Made by a program: the position numbers and the translations under genes
Part shown: positions 45,041-55,888 of the stretch, piece after piece
Position numbering within the stretch: the stretch's first letter is position 1
Layout of the letters: every line of letters starts with the position of its first letter
The notes under the pieces: model-generated
The model's database searches: none
Seen by the model: only the letters and a program-made list of their open reading frames with translations
What the model was told of the DNA's origin: nothing
Origin: Roridomyces roridus
Lineage: Eukaryota > Basidiomycota > Agaricomycetes > Agaricales > Mycenaceae
Length of the DNA: 64,000 bases
Assembly: GCA_029378245.1 (NCBI GenBank)
Contig: JARKIF010000008.1
Location: forward strand, 992,001 to 1,056,000
Direction of reading: 5' to 3'

Positions 45041-48000
45041 ATGGACCTGTGTACCCCATCCACGGCTTTCGGACACATTGACAAGAAACCGAGACTGGAG
45101 TCCGAGTCCGATTCCGACACCGAACCTGAGGCGGACTGGAACCCAGATGAATTGTACAAGCAGGACATTGCGGCCGATATTGCACTCGAGATTGGCCTGC
45201 GGCAGCGTCTGCACGACACTATTCAATCTCGAATAGTATGGGCGCAGCGTCTCCAAGAGTGTCTCATGAGCGGTACGCGTCAAGTCAAAACGTATCGTCA
45301 ACTAACGGGTCATAGATGCTCTCGACGGTCCTCAAACTCCGAACTTCAAGCAGGTCGCTCTCGACGCCCTCGCAGCGATTGAGGCGCCATGCGATGTGCT
45401 ATTTGGACGCGATGAGCCACTCCCGCCTGCTCAGCCCTCCAACGCCAAAAAAGCGCGAAAGAGACCGACTACACGGGCCCAGCTCCCCAAGAAGACGGGC
45501 AAATTCCTCTATATCCGCCTCGAAGGAAATCCAACGCCCAGCATTCTCCGATGTCCCGGCTGTATGCGCACAGACTTCAGCTCTCTACAGGGCCTCTTCA
45601 ATCACGCGAGGGGAACACATTCTCTTGGATGGACCTCTCATGACGAGTGTGTACGCCAGTGTGCTTGCACTGTGGAAGAACTGCAGGGCGGACCCATAGA
45701 CTATTCCGACCTCGACGCCGGGACTGAGGTTGGCGCCGGGACGGGCGGCGTTTTACCTGGTCTACGCACTATCTTTCAGCAAGCTGTGGTTGATTTTGAA
45801 GGCGCTACAGCATTGAATCGGACGCTGGGTTATCACATAGACACGCCCGCTCTCGCCAGCTTTTTGGGAAGGGAGCCCGTCCGCCGGGGTGTGATGGTCT
45901 GGGACCCCGATGCGTTGGTCGATGTCGATGGCTTCGGGGACGAAAGCGCCAAAACCCCATGGCACATGCCATTCTCGCATCGGAATATATCCAAGGATTC
46001 TACAACAAAACCCTTGTCTCCCAAACCTGCCTCCTCTGAAGTCGCGCTACCGGATATTGTCATTGATGGAACGCCAAGTGCAATACCAGCAGCAGCGGGC
46101 AGCCGATTCCACATGGCAACTCGTATTATTGTGCTGGATCGCAGTCTTTGGCTTCCTCCAGGTACATGCTACACCATCGCTTCTTCCTCTCAGCCTAATC
46201 CAGGAAACTAGATCAGCGCGTCGGAAACGATACCCACAAGTGGATGATTTCAGTCGATGCACCTTCCTATGTCAGTTCCACAGTACTTGTCTTTTCTCTC
46301 ACTGATCATCCATCAACAGGCTCACCACATAACTACTGTCCTGCGTTGTCTAACTGTCAAGTTCCCTGGGGGATGTCTCAGCACCATCGCTCCTCCGTTC
46401 GCAGTTATCGGCACCGCCGCCACCGCGTTCTTGGCACGTCTGGAGCTCTCATTCAGCAGCGCCAGCGCAAATGGCGAGCCGCAAAAGGTCGTCTTGGAAC
46501 ACTGGGTGGAGGTGAGTTGTCTCTTATTCTTCGTGATCGAGTCGCTCATCGGCAAATGAAGCTGGACCGTATGCAGAGCCCTAGTGTGGCGCAGGGCGAG
46601 GAGCAGATTGTCGATGTGGAGCTTGAACGAAGAACAATGTTCCTGCCACAACAAAGCGGCTATATTGGAGCGAATACTCGCATCATCTGGGATATGGACT
46701 TGGAGCAGCACAGGACGACGCCGGTGGTGAACAACCCTGTTGTTGAAATTCCTGTTACCGGTTCCTCGAGAGATGAGCGCAGGACACGAAACGCGCTCCC
46801 AAAAGTCAAGATCTTGGGTGGTCCGTTTCTTTTCCCTGACTTTTGTTCTATATTATATTCTGCTTAGGCTGGCCGACTGTTTTGAAGAAACTAGTCGAAC
46901 GGTTTCCTCTAACTCTTCGAGACGTCAAAGGTGGTAAACCTCCTGTTCCAGCACTTCCGTATAAGCTTGCGGCTAGTCCTGCGCAGTTCTCGTCCCTGGT
47001 AATCGGGAGAAAGAAGGCCATTGAGGTATTTTCGTCCATTCGCGTACTGTGCTTTCTGATCCAAATGCATTCCAGTGGGGTCGTGCCATGGCTTTGCGAG
47101 ATGCATATAACACCGCCCTTGCGGAAGGCCTCACGGAGGATGTGACCACGCTCACGACTGCGGACGTCTTCTCGTGGCTGCACACAAACGGGTATTTCCC
47201 CAAGTCAACAGTGACGTTGAAGCAGGCGCAGGTAATTCAGACTTTCCGGGGTGGTTTCTGCCACGTCTGTGGACTCTCAAATCGCCTGCATGGTGTCAAC
47301 AGCGACCCTCCTCAGTCCGTCAAACCTGAGGCGCGATCTAGCGTGGGCGTCGCAGATTCATTCATCTGTCACATCACCCCACCGGAATTGCAGACGAGCC
47401 GTTTGCCAATGGTTGATATCGGTCAACTCTTCCCGCTCCGACCTTTGCCCGTTACGGTGCCATTGCTGCAACCGCCCGAGCTCTCGGGAAAAGTTGTGAC
47501 CGCAAATTGGAATTCACGCGCTCCAGCTCTTTTGGCTACTGCTGACCCGAAATTGATCGACGCAGTTCGTGAGCTAGTGTCAGCGTTGAAACTATCGACA
47601 TTCAGTTCATGCACTACTGCTTCTGTTCCCGGATTCCCGAGTTTCCCCATCGATCCCACACTTCCTTCCACCGAGATACGCAGTCAACTTGCTCCGTACG
47701 CGATGCTCTCCCTCCTCATAAAACCCTTTGTTCGCGGACTTGTCAAAACGGGACTGGAGGCTGCTGCGCGGGACAGGCAGCGTGTCATGGGACAAGTGGA
47801 TGGCCGTGCCAGACGACTTCCCAGCGTCATCGAGTTGTACAATGACCGGGAAAGAATGCTCACCCCTTCACACATTTTACGTGGTGTGGTTACCGGATGG
47901 AAAGACGAAGCTGGGATGGCAACCATGGGATCTCTGGTTCGAAGTGGGGTACCGGTGGCCCCACGCCGTTTGCAGCCGCAGGCGCCTGTTGCTGTGGATC

Positions 48001-48062
48001 TTGGCGCTGCAGCGAAAAAGGAGCCGGCAGCCGATTCAAGCAGTACCATTATATATACATAG
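45041..48062 (+). CDS. YEATS-domain protein (YEATS2-like) with AHC1-like zinc finger
   Basis: The start MDLCTPSTAFGHIDKKPRLE leads into an acidic segment and a helix. A Cys/His region (LRCPGCMRTDFSSLQGLFNH, then ARGTHSLGWTSHDECVRQC) resembles the C2H2-type finger near YEATS domains in fungi. The YEATS part is spread over small exons: RFHMATRIIVLDRSLWLP, DQRVGNDTHKWMISVDAPSY, VLRCLTVKFPGG, IAPPFAVIG, then LEHWVE joined to LDRMQSPSVAQGEEQIVDVE. The phrase 'LDR..(6-8)..E.IVDVEL' matches YEATS2 orthologs. The C-terminus holds WPTVLKKLVERFPLTLRD and a GGFCHVCG Cys motif. YEATS domains read acylated histone lysines in acetyltransferase or remodelling complexes; complex membership is inferred. It ends 21 bp from the XPD stop. 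Confidence 0.78.
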
Positions 48063-48083
48063 TTTTATAATTACAAGTACCAT

Positions 48084-51000
48084 TCAAATATCCAACTCGA
48101 TGAGTATCTGGTCCGTAAAGTCGCCGTTTTCATACTCGTCCTCCTCGGCAGCCTCCTTGGCTTCCAAAGCGAGCGCCTTTTGTTTTTCCTGCGCTTTGAG
48201 CACATCCTCCAAAGTCCACAGCGATATGCCGGTCTGATTTTCCTCTGGATTCTGCGAAATTCCTCGCATGAACAGTTTGGAAAGGGTCAGGGCCATATCC
48301 GTCGACAGATTCGACGCCGTCTCCGTGATGTACTGATTTATCCAGCGAGGCAGCTTGGCGCGTTTATCGGCGCGTGCGAATCGCTGCAGAAGATAAGAGA
48401 ACACTCTATTTTTAGTGGTAAGAAACGGACCTTGTCCGCGAAAACCATGAGTCCCCAGTCTGTCTTTCCTCTCAGCACACGTCCCACACATTGAGCGGCA
48501 TTACGCATGGCGTCGAAGCCAAGAAACTCCGACTCTCGTATGCGATAGGCATCGCGGAGGTACTCCAGACGGGCCTTGAGGATACGACTTTCCGTGTACT
48601 GGTAGGGAACCCTAAAATGGATGGATGAGTTCAGTGCTGCGGCATATTTGCTTGGCTTACCCAAACATTATGACAGCTCTTCCGTAATTGTGATCGAAAT
48701 CAATCCCTTCAGATACTTTCCCACGCGCGACAGAGAGCAGAACGGCACCTCGTCCATTATCGCATGCCTGGAAATATATTCAGTCAAGTGGGAGGAGACA
48801 ATGAATTCTCACTCACTCTCCGGTAATTTTCCAGAGCAATGCTCGTCTCATTGGCGTCGGGGGTTTCCACAAAGATCAATTTGTTTTTCCATACTTCGTT
48901 AAGGATACCCTGGAAAGTTCATTGGACCACAACCGCAAAAAGGAAGGAGATATACCATATCGTTCCATGCAGCAACGATAGACTCCATGTAGAGATAGCT
49001 TGGGAAGAAGGCGACGATTCCGTCCGGAACGATCTTGCTATACTCGACGAGAATGCTGCCGAAATTTCGTACCACCGCGGGGTCGTTGCGAACCTCAAAC
49101 CGAGAGCTGATAGCCACTTGGTCGCTTCCACGCGTGATAACCTGAGGTATGTGAAGCACAACAGCAAAATCAGGTTTGCAGGCACGCACCAAAGGTAAGA
49201 ATGCATTGCGCGTTAGCGTCATTGGATACGTTTCTTGTACAACCGGCGTGAACTGGAGCATTTTTGGATACATGTCCAGGGGAGATATTGTCCCAGAAGT
49301 GATGACCACACTGCTAAACCGCTCAAAGACCGGTTGAATGGCAAGAGACGGGTCAAGACAACTGTGGTGGATTAGACTTGAAAGGCGACAGAGACGAGAA
49401 CACGGACGTGAAATGGAAAACAGGATTTGGAACCGAGGCATTATCGGTCTCGAAGGGTTCCAAAATGAGCAAGAAACCTAGAGGCAGCTCTGTGAGCAAT
49501 CGACTGCCGTGAGCAAAGGCGGCTTGCCTTTCTCATAAGTCGAGACCAATGTAGCGAAACTGGCGACTTTCTGAAGAGCAGAGTATTCGTCTAGTCGGTT
49601 CAGCTCCAATGTACGAATCAATGATTGTAGGCGCTCGGCGCAGAATCTGCTTTCGATCAGGAATTTTTCCAGAGGATGAAAATATACATACCGTAGAGGT
49701 CGTCGTTCAATGTAGGTTATGTCTTTGAGATGTTGGAGGAATGACAAGGGCGTCTCAGCAACGACATGGAGTACCCGCATTCGAGTCTGGACAAGAGGTT
49801 AGATTCAGCTGGATTCAACCCACAAAATCGGTGCCTTCAAGTATTCAACGAAGCGCTTCAGGAAGGCTACAAAATGTTCAGCCTTCCTGATGTTTCCGGG
49901 GACTGCTTCATTTAAGAGATCGTCAGGAAGCACTGGGCCACCCCGTCAGCGTCGATGTATCCAATCCAAGGACATTCCTACGTGGATTTGACATGAATGA
50001 GTCCTCGTCCTCGTCATCCGATGGTTCTTTGAGACCGTTCACTAATCTGGCGTACTCATCCTGCAGCTTAGCAGCATCAGTGGTTTTGATTCTGGGTCAT
50101 GGCTCAGTTGTAAACGTGAGGCGCGAGAGGTTGCATACTCTTCGATCTTGTCGCTGAGTTTTGATATACTCCTCCCGGCCGAGTCGAGCATCGGTCTGGT
50201 CAAGTCGATACTGAGTGATTCGATGCAGACGTTGTCAATGTTGTGGGCCTCGTCAAAGACGACTATTGCGTCCTTGGACAGCTCTTTCGAGACTTGCTCG
50301 GCAACTTTCGGATCGAGGAGGTAGTGGAAGGAATAGATGATGATGTCTACAAAGGGCATCTATTGCTGTCAGCCTCGTCATACCACAGAGGAAGAGGTAT
50401 TCTCACCATCCGCCGGACTGTGAAATACGGGCATACACCCTTGTCCCGCCCGTACTGGAGAACATCGGCTAATGTCCAGATTCCTGGAGGGACGAGACTG
50501 CCGGGCTCCATCTGGCCCAAGTTCTAAGAGGCGATAAGTGGCCTTTCAGGTCATGAGTGGCGACCAACTTCATGCCAGTCACAAAGCTCGACAGAACCGG
50601 GGTCTGCTCTTCCCTTTTCGCATGTCGCCGAGTTTGTGAGGTCACGACATCTTGCATCCACTACTTTGCCTTTCTTCTCCTTGGCCACCTGGATAATTTC
50701 AGAGACAGTCACATACAACAGATACGACGCACCTCGGGGTGGATGCACAAGTTTTTCCGACTAGTCAGCCCCAGACCGGTGAAATTTCGTTCCTTCTCCT
50801 TTGCTTCGTCGGTCTCTGCGCTTTCTATACGGTATGCCATGAGCCTCTTGAGCTCGGCCAACGCCTTTTCGATCTCGGGAACCGTCCGTGAGCAATAGAT
50901 GAGCTTCCGTTTCGTTGGATAGAACTACTGCAGCGGTCAGAACGAAATAACCGGTTGGATGTATGCGCATTCTACCTGCTGGTAGGAGACAATGAGGGAC

Positions 51001-51308
51001 AGCAGCGACACGGTCTTGCCTGTCCCTGAAGGCATTTCTAGCACGCAGTGGCCCTGTTTGGGGACGATGAATGGGTGGGTAGTAGAAGGAAGAGATAGTG
51101 GTGTACTGTCGCGTCGAGCGTCCTCTTGAGGTCGCACATGTACGCATATTGTTCTGCTCGGACAGTTGAGAGGGCGGGGAATAGTCAAGTTTTCAGCTAC
51201 CTGGATAGATGCGGTCATAAGGAAAGACAACCTGCGTCCTTCAGCAAGTTTTCGAGTAAAGAAGAGGCCGAATAAACGGACAGGTAAATCATCAATTGAG
51301 AACTTCAT
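48084..51308 (-). CDS. RAD3: TFIIH DNA helicase XPD/Rad3
   Basis: This is the 5'-3' helicase of TFIIH for nucleotide excision repair and transcription. The start [10 protein letters not shown] joins to [20 protein letters not shown]. Walker A is [17 protein letters not shown]. The iron-sulfur cysteines are in [24 protein letters not shown] and GVCPYFTVR, so all four ligands are present. The DEAH box is [15 protein letters not shown]. Later motifs include [59 protein letters not shown] followed by [13 protein letters not shown], and [20 protein letters not shown]. The C-terminus ends [14 protein letters not shown]. At least fifteen short introns are needed. The gene is convergent with the YEATS gene with only 21 bp between stops. 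Confidence 0.95.
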
Positions 51309-51538
51309 GAAAGTCAAGCTTAAGTCAGCGCGGTTCCGTCTGATTAGGTAATATTCATGCATGTGACCGTAAAAATCGTCCCTCAACACTTTCATGGGGA
51401 TTTATGAGTTGATGCGTTTTCGCAGTTCATGTATACAGTAAAAATTAGAGAGACTCAGAAATATCTAATGCATCGTCCCAGAAAACTCGTTAAATCGTCC
51501 CTCAACTACATAAGTCCATAAGTCCATAAAAACATCGT
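51309..51538. repeat. Short direct repeats between GH5-like gene and XPD
   Basis: The 15-mer AAATCGTCCCTCAAC occurs at 51373-51387 and 51492-51506, and ATAAGTCC is tandemly repeated at 51510-51525 just after the GH5-like stop. The interval lies between the XPD start and the GH5-like 3' end and otherwise holds no ORF. Confidence 0.7.
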
Positions 51539-53920
51539 TCAAGCGTCGGGCCCAAATTGTTGGGCCGCCGCTTGAAGCGTCCCTTCGGTCGGCACCTATA
51601 ACGAAGAATGAGTTGAGATGTTATAGCGTCCAAGAGACTAACGCACCTGACCCACCCCGACAGAGGAGTAACCGTCGTTCGGCGACACGCCGTTCTGATC
51701 TTGCACGGGCTGTATACCATTCTCTGTGATGACAGGGGAGATCGCAGTCCCGTTCATCGCAGTCAGATTCCCTTGACCCCACTGTTGATGTATCATCAGG
51801 CGCCGCAACAGTTTGGGTAGATAAGAATTACCTGGTATTGGATCATGCCCGCGAGGCCGCTTAGGATACCTTGCTGAAGCCATTGCGTATAGGCATCGTT
51901 TTGCTGCTCCTGAGTCACTCCGAATGGCGTTATCGAGGAATTGGTCGTAAAGTTGCCTACATCAAGTTAACGAAGGGATCAGAGTTGCCAATAGCACATA
52001 CCGATTTGATCTGCAGCAAACGGTGCGACTGTCGAATTGAATGGCACGAAGAAAGGTGCGCTGTCCTGGGTGACAAGACCGAATCCGGTGAGAGCAACTG
52101 GCTTGCCGGTCCTGAACTAGGTGAGCTCACGAAGATCGGCATCACGTGTCACACTCACCTCTGACTGCTCTCGCCGTGTTTCTGGATCCATTGCAATCCG
52201 GCCTGAAGAGTATTGTTGAAGGCAGAAAGGCTGGGGTCATCCGGGGCATATTGATTTTGATCCGGAAACAACTGGAATGATCCGAAGCTAATATTCGGGA
52301 TCTGTAAACACTGTCAGACAAGTCAAAATAAAAGATGCCATTCCGTACACTGAGGATGTCGTCTGAATCCACACCGCTCGATCCATCACTGTGGAGCATG
52401 AGTTCAAGATCCTAAATAAAGAAAGGACTGACAATGCCGAACCGACCCCAACATCGTCCTGGCGTCTCGTCACTGAGAATGGTTAGATATGATCGCGAAA
52501 CTCTGCTGAAGAAACTCACAAGTGGAAGTCCATTTGCCCCTGACCTGGACACCCTGAGCAGAACGAGGCTCAGACCGCAGTTTCAAAGCTCGTGACAATT
52601 TCCACGCTTCCTTTCTCTCTTGCAAGAGAGCTTTCTTTGTCAATGGAACAACCTTGCTTCGCCGAGCGTTGGGCGCTGCCGAGGGACCAGGCGGAGGAGG
52701 GGCAAGCGGTTTATCAAAGAGTTTGAGGCAATCCATGCATTGGAAGCCTTGCGTTCTGGGGGAAAGACATGAGAGAATTCGTTGGCAGGAGGAATGCAGG
52801 CGTACCCTGACGAGACGAGGTGGTTGGGGTCTTTGGATTTTACGAGGTTCGCAATCCGATTGTGCCAGTTGGTGATGGTGTTGGTGTTGCACGAGGCGTT
52901 GGCTGCAACGGACGAGTTGCATCTTGGGTCATTGGCGATCTCCCTGGAGCAGGATGAGTAAAGTTCGAAATGATCAACCGTCACGGACCAGGCTAGAACC
53001 GATGTACTGTTCACATAGCGCTGCACAATTTGGGTCGTGTAATTCTCAAACGCCTGAATGATGGTCTGCCGATTCTTCAATATCAAACAAGTCTGATGGA
53101 ACCAATGTATTCGCACCTCGTTCGTGTAGAAAGCGTCGTGCGTGTCGGCTCCAAATGCTCTCACATAGGCATCCATTCCGCCGTAGTCATTGCTCAGTGT
53201 GTTTCTTGGCAGGGAATTGTTCGTCAGAACATCCCGCCTAAAGATAGCATTCGTGGAATTGGCGATGGGATCGGAAGCGATGGGATTCCAGTTATTCGTG
53301 AGCGAGAAGAGCAGGTAGATTCCGTGTTTTTCGGCCATAGCCACCATCTGTGGCTCGCATAAGTTTCGGAAACCGTAGAAAGGCAGGAAACAGACCCTAT
53401 CGAGCTTTGGCAGGCCAGTCGTTTCATTAAGGTTCACTGAAGTCGTGCCGTTGGCCACCAGTTGAAACCAGGTACCGTTCTCGGGAATTGTCGAGACATC
53501 TTTTCATAATTTAGATGGAATTGGAGGGATAGCGAGAAAGACTCACCATTGAAGGCCCAGGTCCTCACCACGGTGATGTTGAATTGCGATATGTTTCCTA
53601 ACACATGGTCGATGTCTTCATCAGAGTTCAAAGCGGACAGCCAGTATGCGTTGGTCCCGATGAATTTGAACTCGCTGTGGATCAGAGGTGAGACGCGTTC
53701 GGACGCGATTGTGAGTTGAAGAGGACCTGTTGTTGACATGAAAGCTGCCGTCTTGAGTGGACACAAACTGCGACTTGTCGATCGTCGGTGCAGCGGGTGC
53801 AGTCGTAGGAGTAGGATCCCGCTTGTGCGGAGGGTCCTGCTGCCATCGGGGGTCCTTGCTAGACGTTGCAGATACGCCTACCGCGACCAAGAGGAGCCCA
53901 AGCCAGAATTGGAAGAACAT
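51539..53920 (-). CDS. Secreted GH5-like (mannanase-fold) protein with altered catalytic residues
   Basis: The ATG at 53920 gives MFFQFWLGLLLVAVGVSATS, a signal peptide. The GH5 framework follows: KFIGTNAYWLSALNSDEDID, ITVVRTWAFN, YGIFLLF-like LLFSLTNNWNPIASDP, NDYGGMDAYVRAFGADTHDA followed by FYTNEVRI, then LAWEIANDPRC and TGKPVALTGFGLVTQDSAPF. In active GH5 mannanases the acid/base Glu sits in a NEP motif and the nucleophile Glu in E-[FY]-G. Here these are Asp (codon 52928-52930) and Gly (codon 52084-52086). Many N-glycosylation sequons suggest secretion. The middle segment (GFQCMDCLKLFDKPLAPPPP, then a Lys/Arg-rich region) is unusual. About ten introns; it ends GTLQAAAQQFGPDA. Possibly a non-catalytic carbohydrate-binding protein. 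Confidence 0.82.
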
Positions 53921-54367
53921 GGGCAGCGACGGCCTCGGGGAAGGAAAGGACAAGATCTGTCTTCCGTGTCCCTGAACTATAAAGAGCGCTCCTTTGGCTG
54001 TGCATTTCCGGCGTTTAGCACCCAAGAGGATCACGGCATAAAAACGAGGACAGTTTGATGATTCGTGGATTATATGCGGTGACAGAAGACGATTGTGCCT
54101 TGACGAATGCGGGCCGACCCTACTCAGCCATAGTCTCCCAGAGTGTCCCGCAGTCGGATTGTGGACTCTTTGAGTGAGGAATGTCGTCGATATACAGGCC
54201 GACCTGAAGAAAACATGCAAATCGGACGCCCGCCTTGAAACTGAAACGGAGGCCGTTTGGATGGACATTTCGGGAGACTCTGACCCGGCACAGCGCGCCC
54301 ACATTTAATCATCGGAGATGTCGTACAAAGAAAGCAGCGGAGTTGGTTGGCCGTGTTTTGAAATTTG
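53921..54367. promoter_or_regulatory. Divergent intergenic region
   Basis: This 447-bp region separates the start codons of the GH5-like gene and the TPR gene and should carry both promoters. Near the GH5 side a CTATAAAG sequence (around 53975) could act as a TATA-like box on the minus strand. No other element is recognised. Confidence 0.35.
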
Positions 54368-55734
54368 ATGTTTCGCTCACTCCGAACGCGAGTCCGCCTC
54401 AACAGAACACAGACTGTCGTCGGCCTTTCGGCAGCAACCATTCTTTCAGTCGGGCCGCAGTGGTCTCGCACTTGACCACGGCACGCACCTATGGCTTGAG
54501 TATCATTTGAAAAGTCTCAAGGCGTGCATGGACCCAGAGACTCGGGAATGTGGCTGGGATGTCGAAGCGAGATGGACCGGCGACCCATCTAAAGGAGGAA
54601 CAGATTCCGCGCTTGGCAGAGCGGGCAGACTAGCCGTGCGGAACGCGTGGTTTTCAGAGAAGCGCCCAGAAACATACGGTCCTATACAAGGCAGTGAAGG
54701 CATTCATCCCGTCGACGCAGGTGTGATCCAACTCCACTATCATACATCCTGCTCATCTCGTACAGTCATTCTGCGTACAGAGGCTTTCCTGCGCACCGCA
54801 ATTAAAATTGCGGACGCGCCTGACGTCTCTGAGAAAATCCACCCCTGCACCTTGATAGACCTGTTGACAAGACGGGCGGCGTGTTTGGAACGCCTAGGTG
54901 CGAAATTTCGGTCTAGTCCCAAACATGATTGTAATGTAATGTTGCCCAGCAAAAGCCGACACTGCACATCTTGCCGAAGCGCGCGTCCAGTATGAACGCG
55001 CTTGGAATTTGTTGGGAGGCAAAGGGATCCAAGCTGCACGAATCGCGGTGAAGCTTGGCGACGTCAGTCAGCGTCTACAAAGTCCCGATGCCTTGGCCTG
55101 GTGGGCCCGCGCAATATCACTCGTCAGTCCCCAAGATTCGCCCACCTTGGTACCCACCGCCCCCTCGACTCCCCCACCGTCCCCGGCCGCACAAAGAGTA
55201 CTAGTCTCAGCGCTTGTGTCCTGCTCAGCGTTTTATGCAACCACACGACAGCTGAGCGAGGCTAAAAAAGTGGACGAAGCATCGCTGAATCTCCTCAGAT
55301 CCATACCTTCACCTGATTCACTGGCTACGACCTCTCCTCCACAAACTCTGCACTCTCTAACTCTCCTCCACCGTTCTGCCATCTTTTCATCGCATCTCGC
55401 CGAGGTGTCGTACGCGCAACGAGCCCCGATCGCACAGTGTCTGCAAAGGCTCAAAGATGCTGCTGCCTCTTCGGAACGCGTTGCTTATGCACTTGTGGGA
55501 ACCTCTGTGCGAGCAGCTGAATCCGCCGAGCCCGACGTAGAACGACCTCTGCTCCCGGAATTTGCCAAAAATCCTCACTTGGAAAAACCCGCTAGCGATC
55601 TGCTCCGCGACGCCAGGAGAACGGCTGCAGATACATGGAATCTCATGGGAGAACTCGCCGAGAGAATGGGTCACAAACAACAGGCGTATGAGTATTATCA
55701 ACGCGCCATAGGCTGGGCGGGGCGGCATTACTAG
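54368..55734 (+). CDS. Mitochondrial TPR-domain protein
   Basis: The ATG at 54368 gives MFRSLRTRVRLNRTQTVVG followed by LSAATILS: a basic presequence and a short hydrophobic segment, consistent with mitochondrial targeting and inner-membrane anchoring. After an intron comes YHLKSLKACMDPETRECGWD and an acceptably ordered region. TPR-like helices follow: EAFLRTAIKIADAPDVSEKI, DLLTRRAACLERLG, ADTAHLAEARVQYERAW, IAVKLGDVSQRLQSPDALAW and, at the end, DTWNLMGELAERMGHKQQAY followed by EYYQRAIGWAG. This layout resembles Mgr3-type adaptors of the i-AAA protease, which is notable because a YME1 gene lies 6 kb away; orthology is inference. Introns near 54428-54480, 54722-54768 and 54897-54954. Confidence 0.68.
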
Positions 55735-55888
55735 GGAGGGACAGCTGGAGCCTGCGGACTCTACTTTACGAGGGGACTGGAATCTCATTAAGGATAATTT
55801 TCTACGGACGAGGGAGAAATAAATTGTGTTTTCCCATGAGACGAACTTGGTCTCGATTAGATCAGATCAGTGATCCATCTCACATGCT

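Noticed and set aside
54120..54510. Small ORFs in the GH5/TPR intergenic region
   Set aside because: Overlapping frames on both strands without motifs; the real TPR start is at 54368 in another frame.
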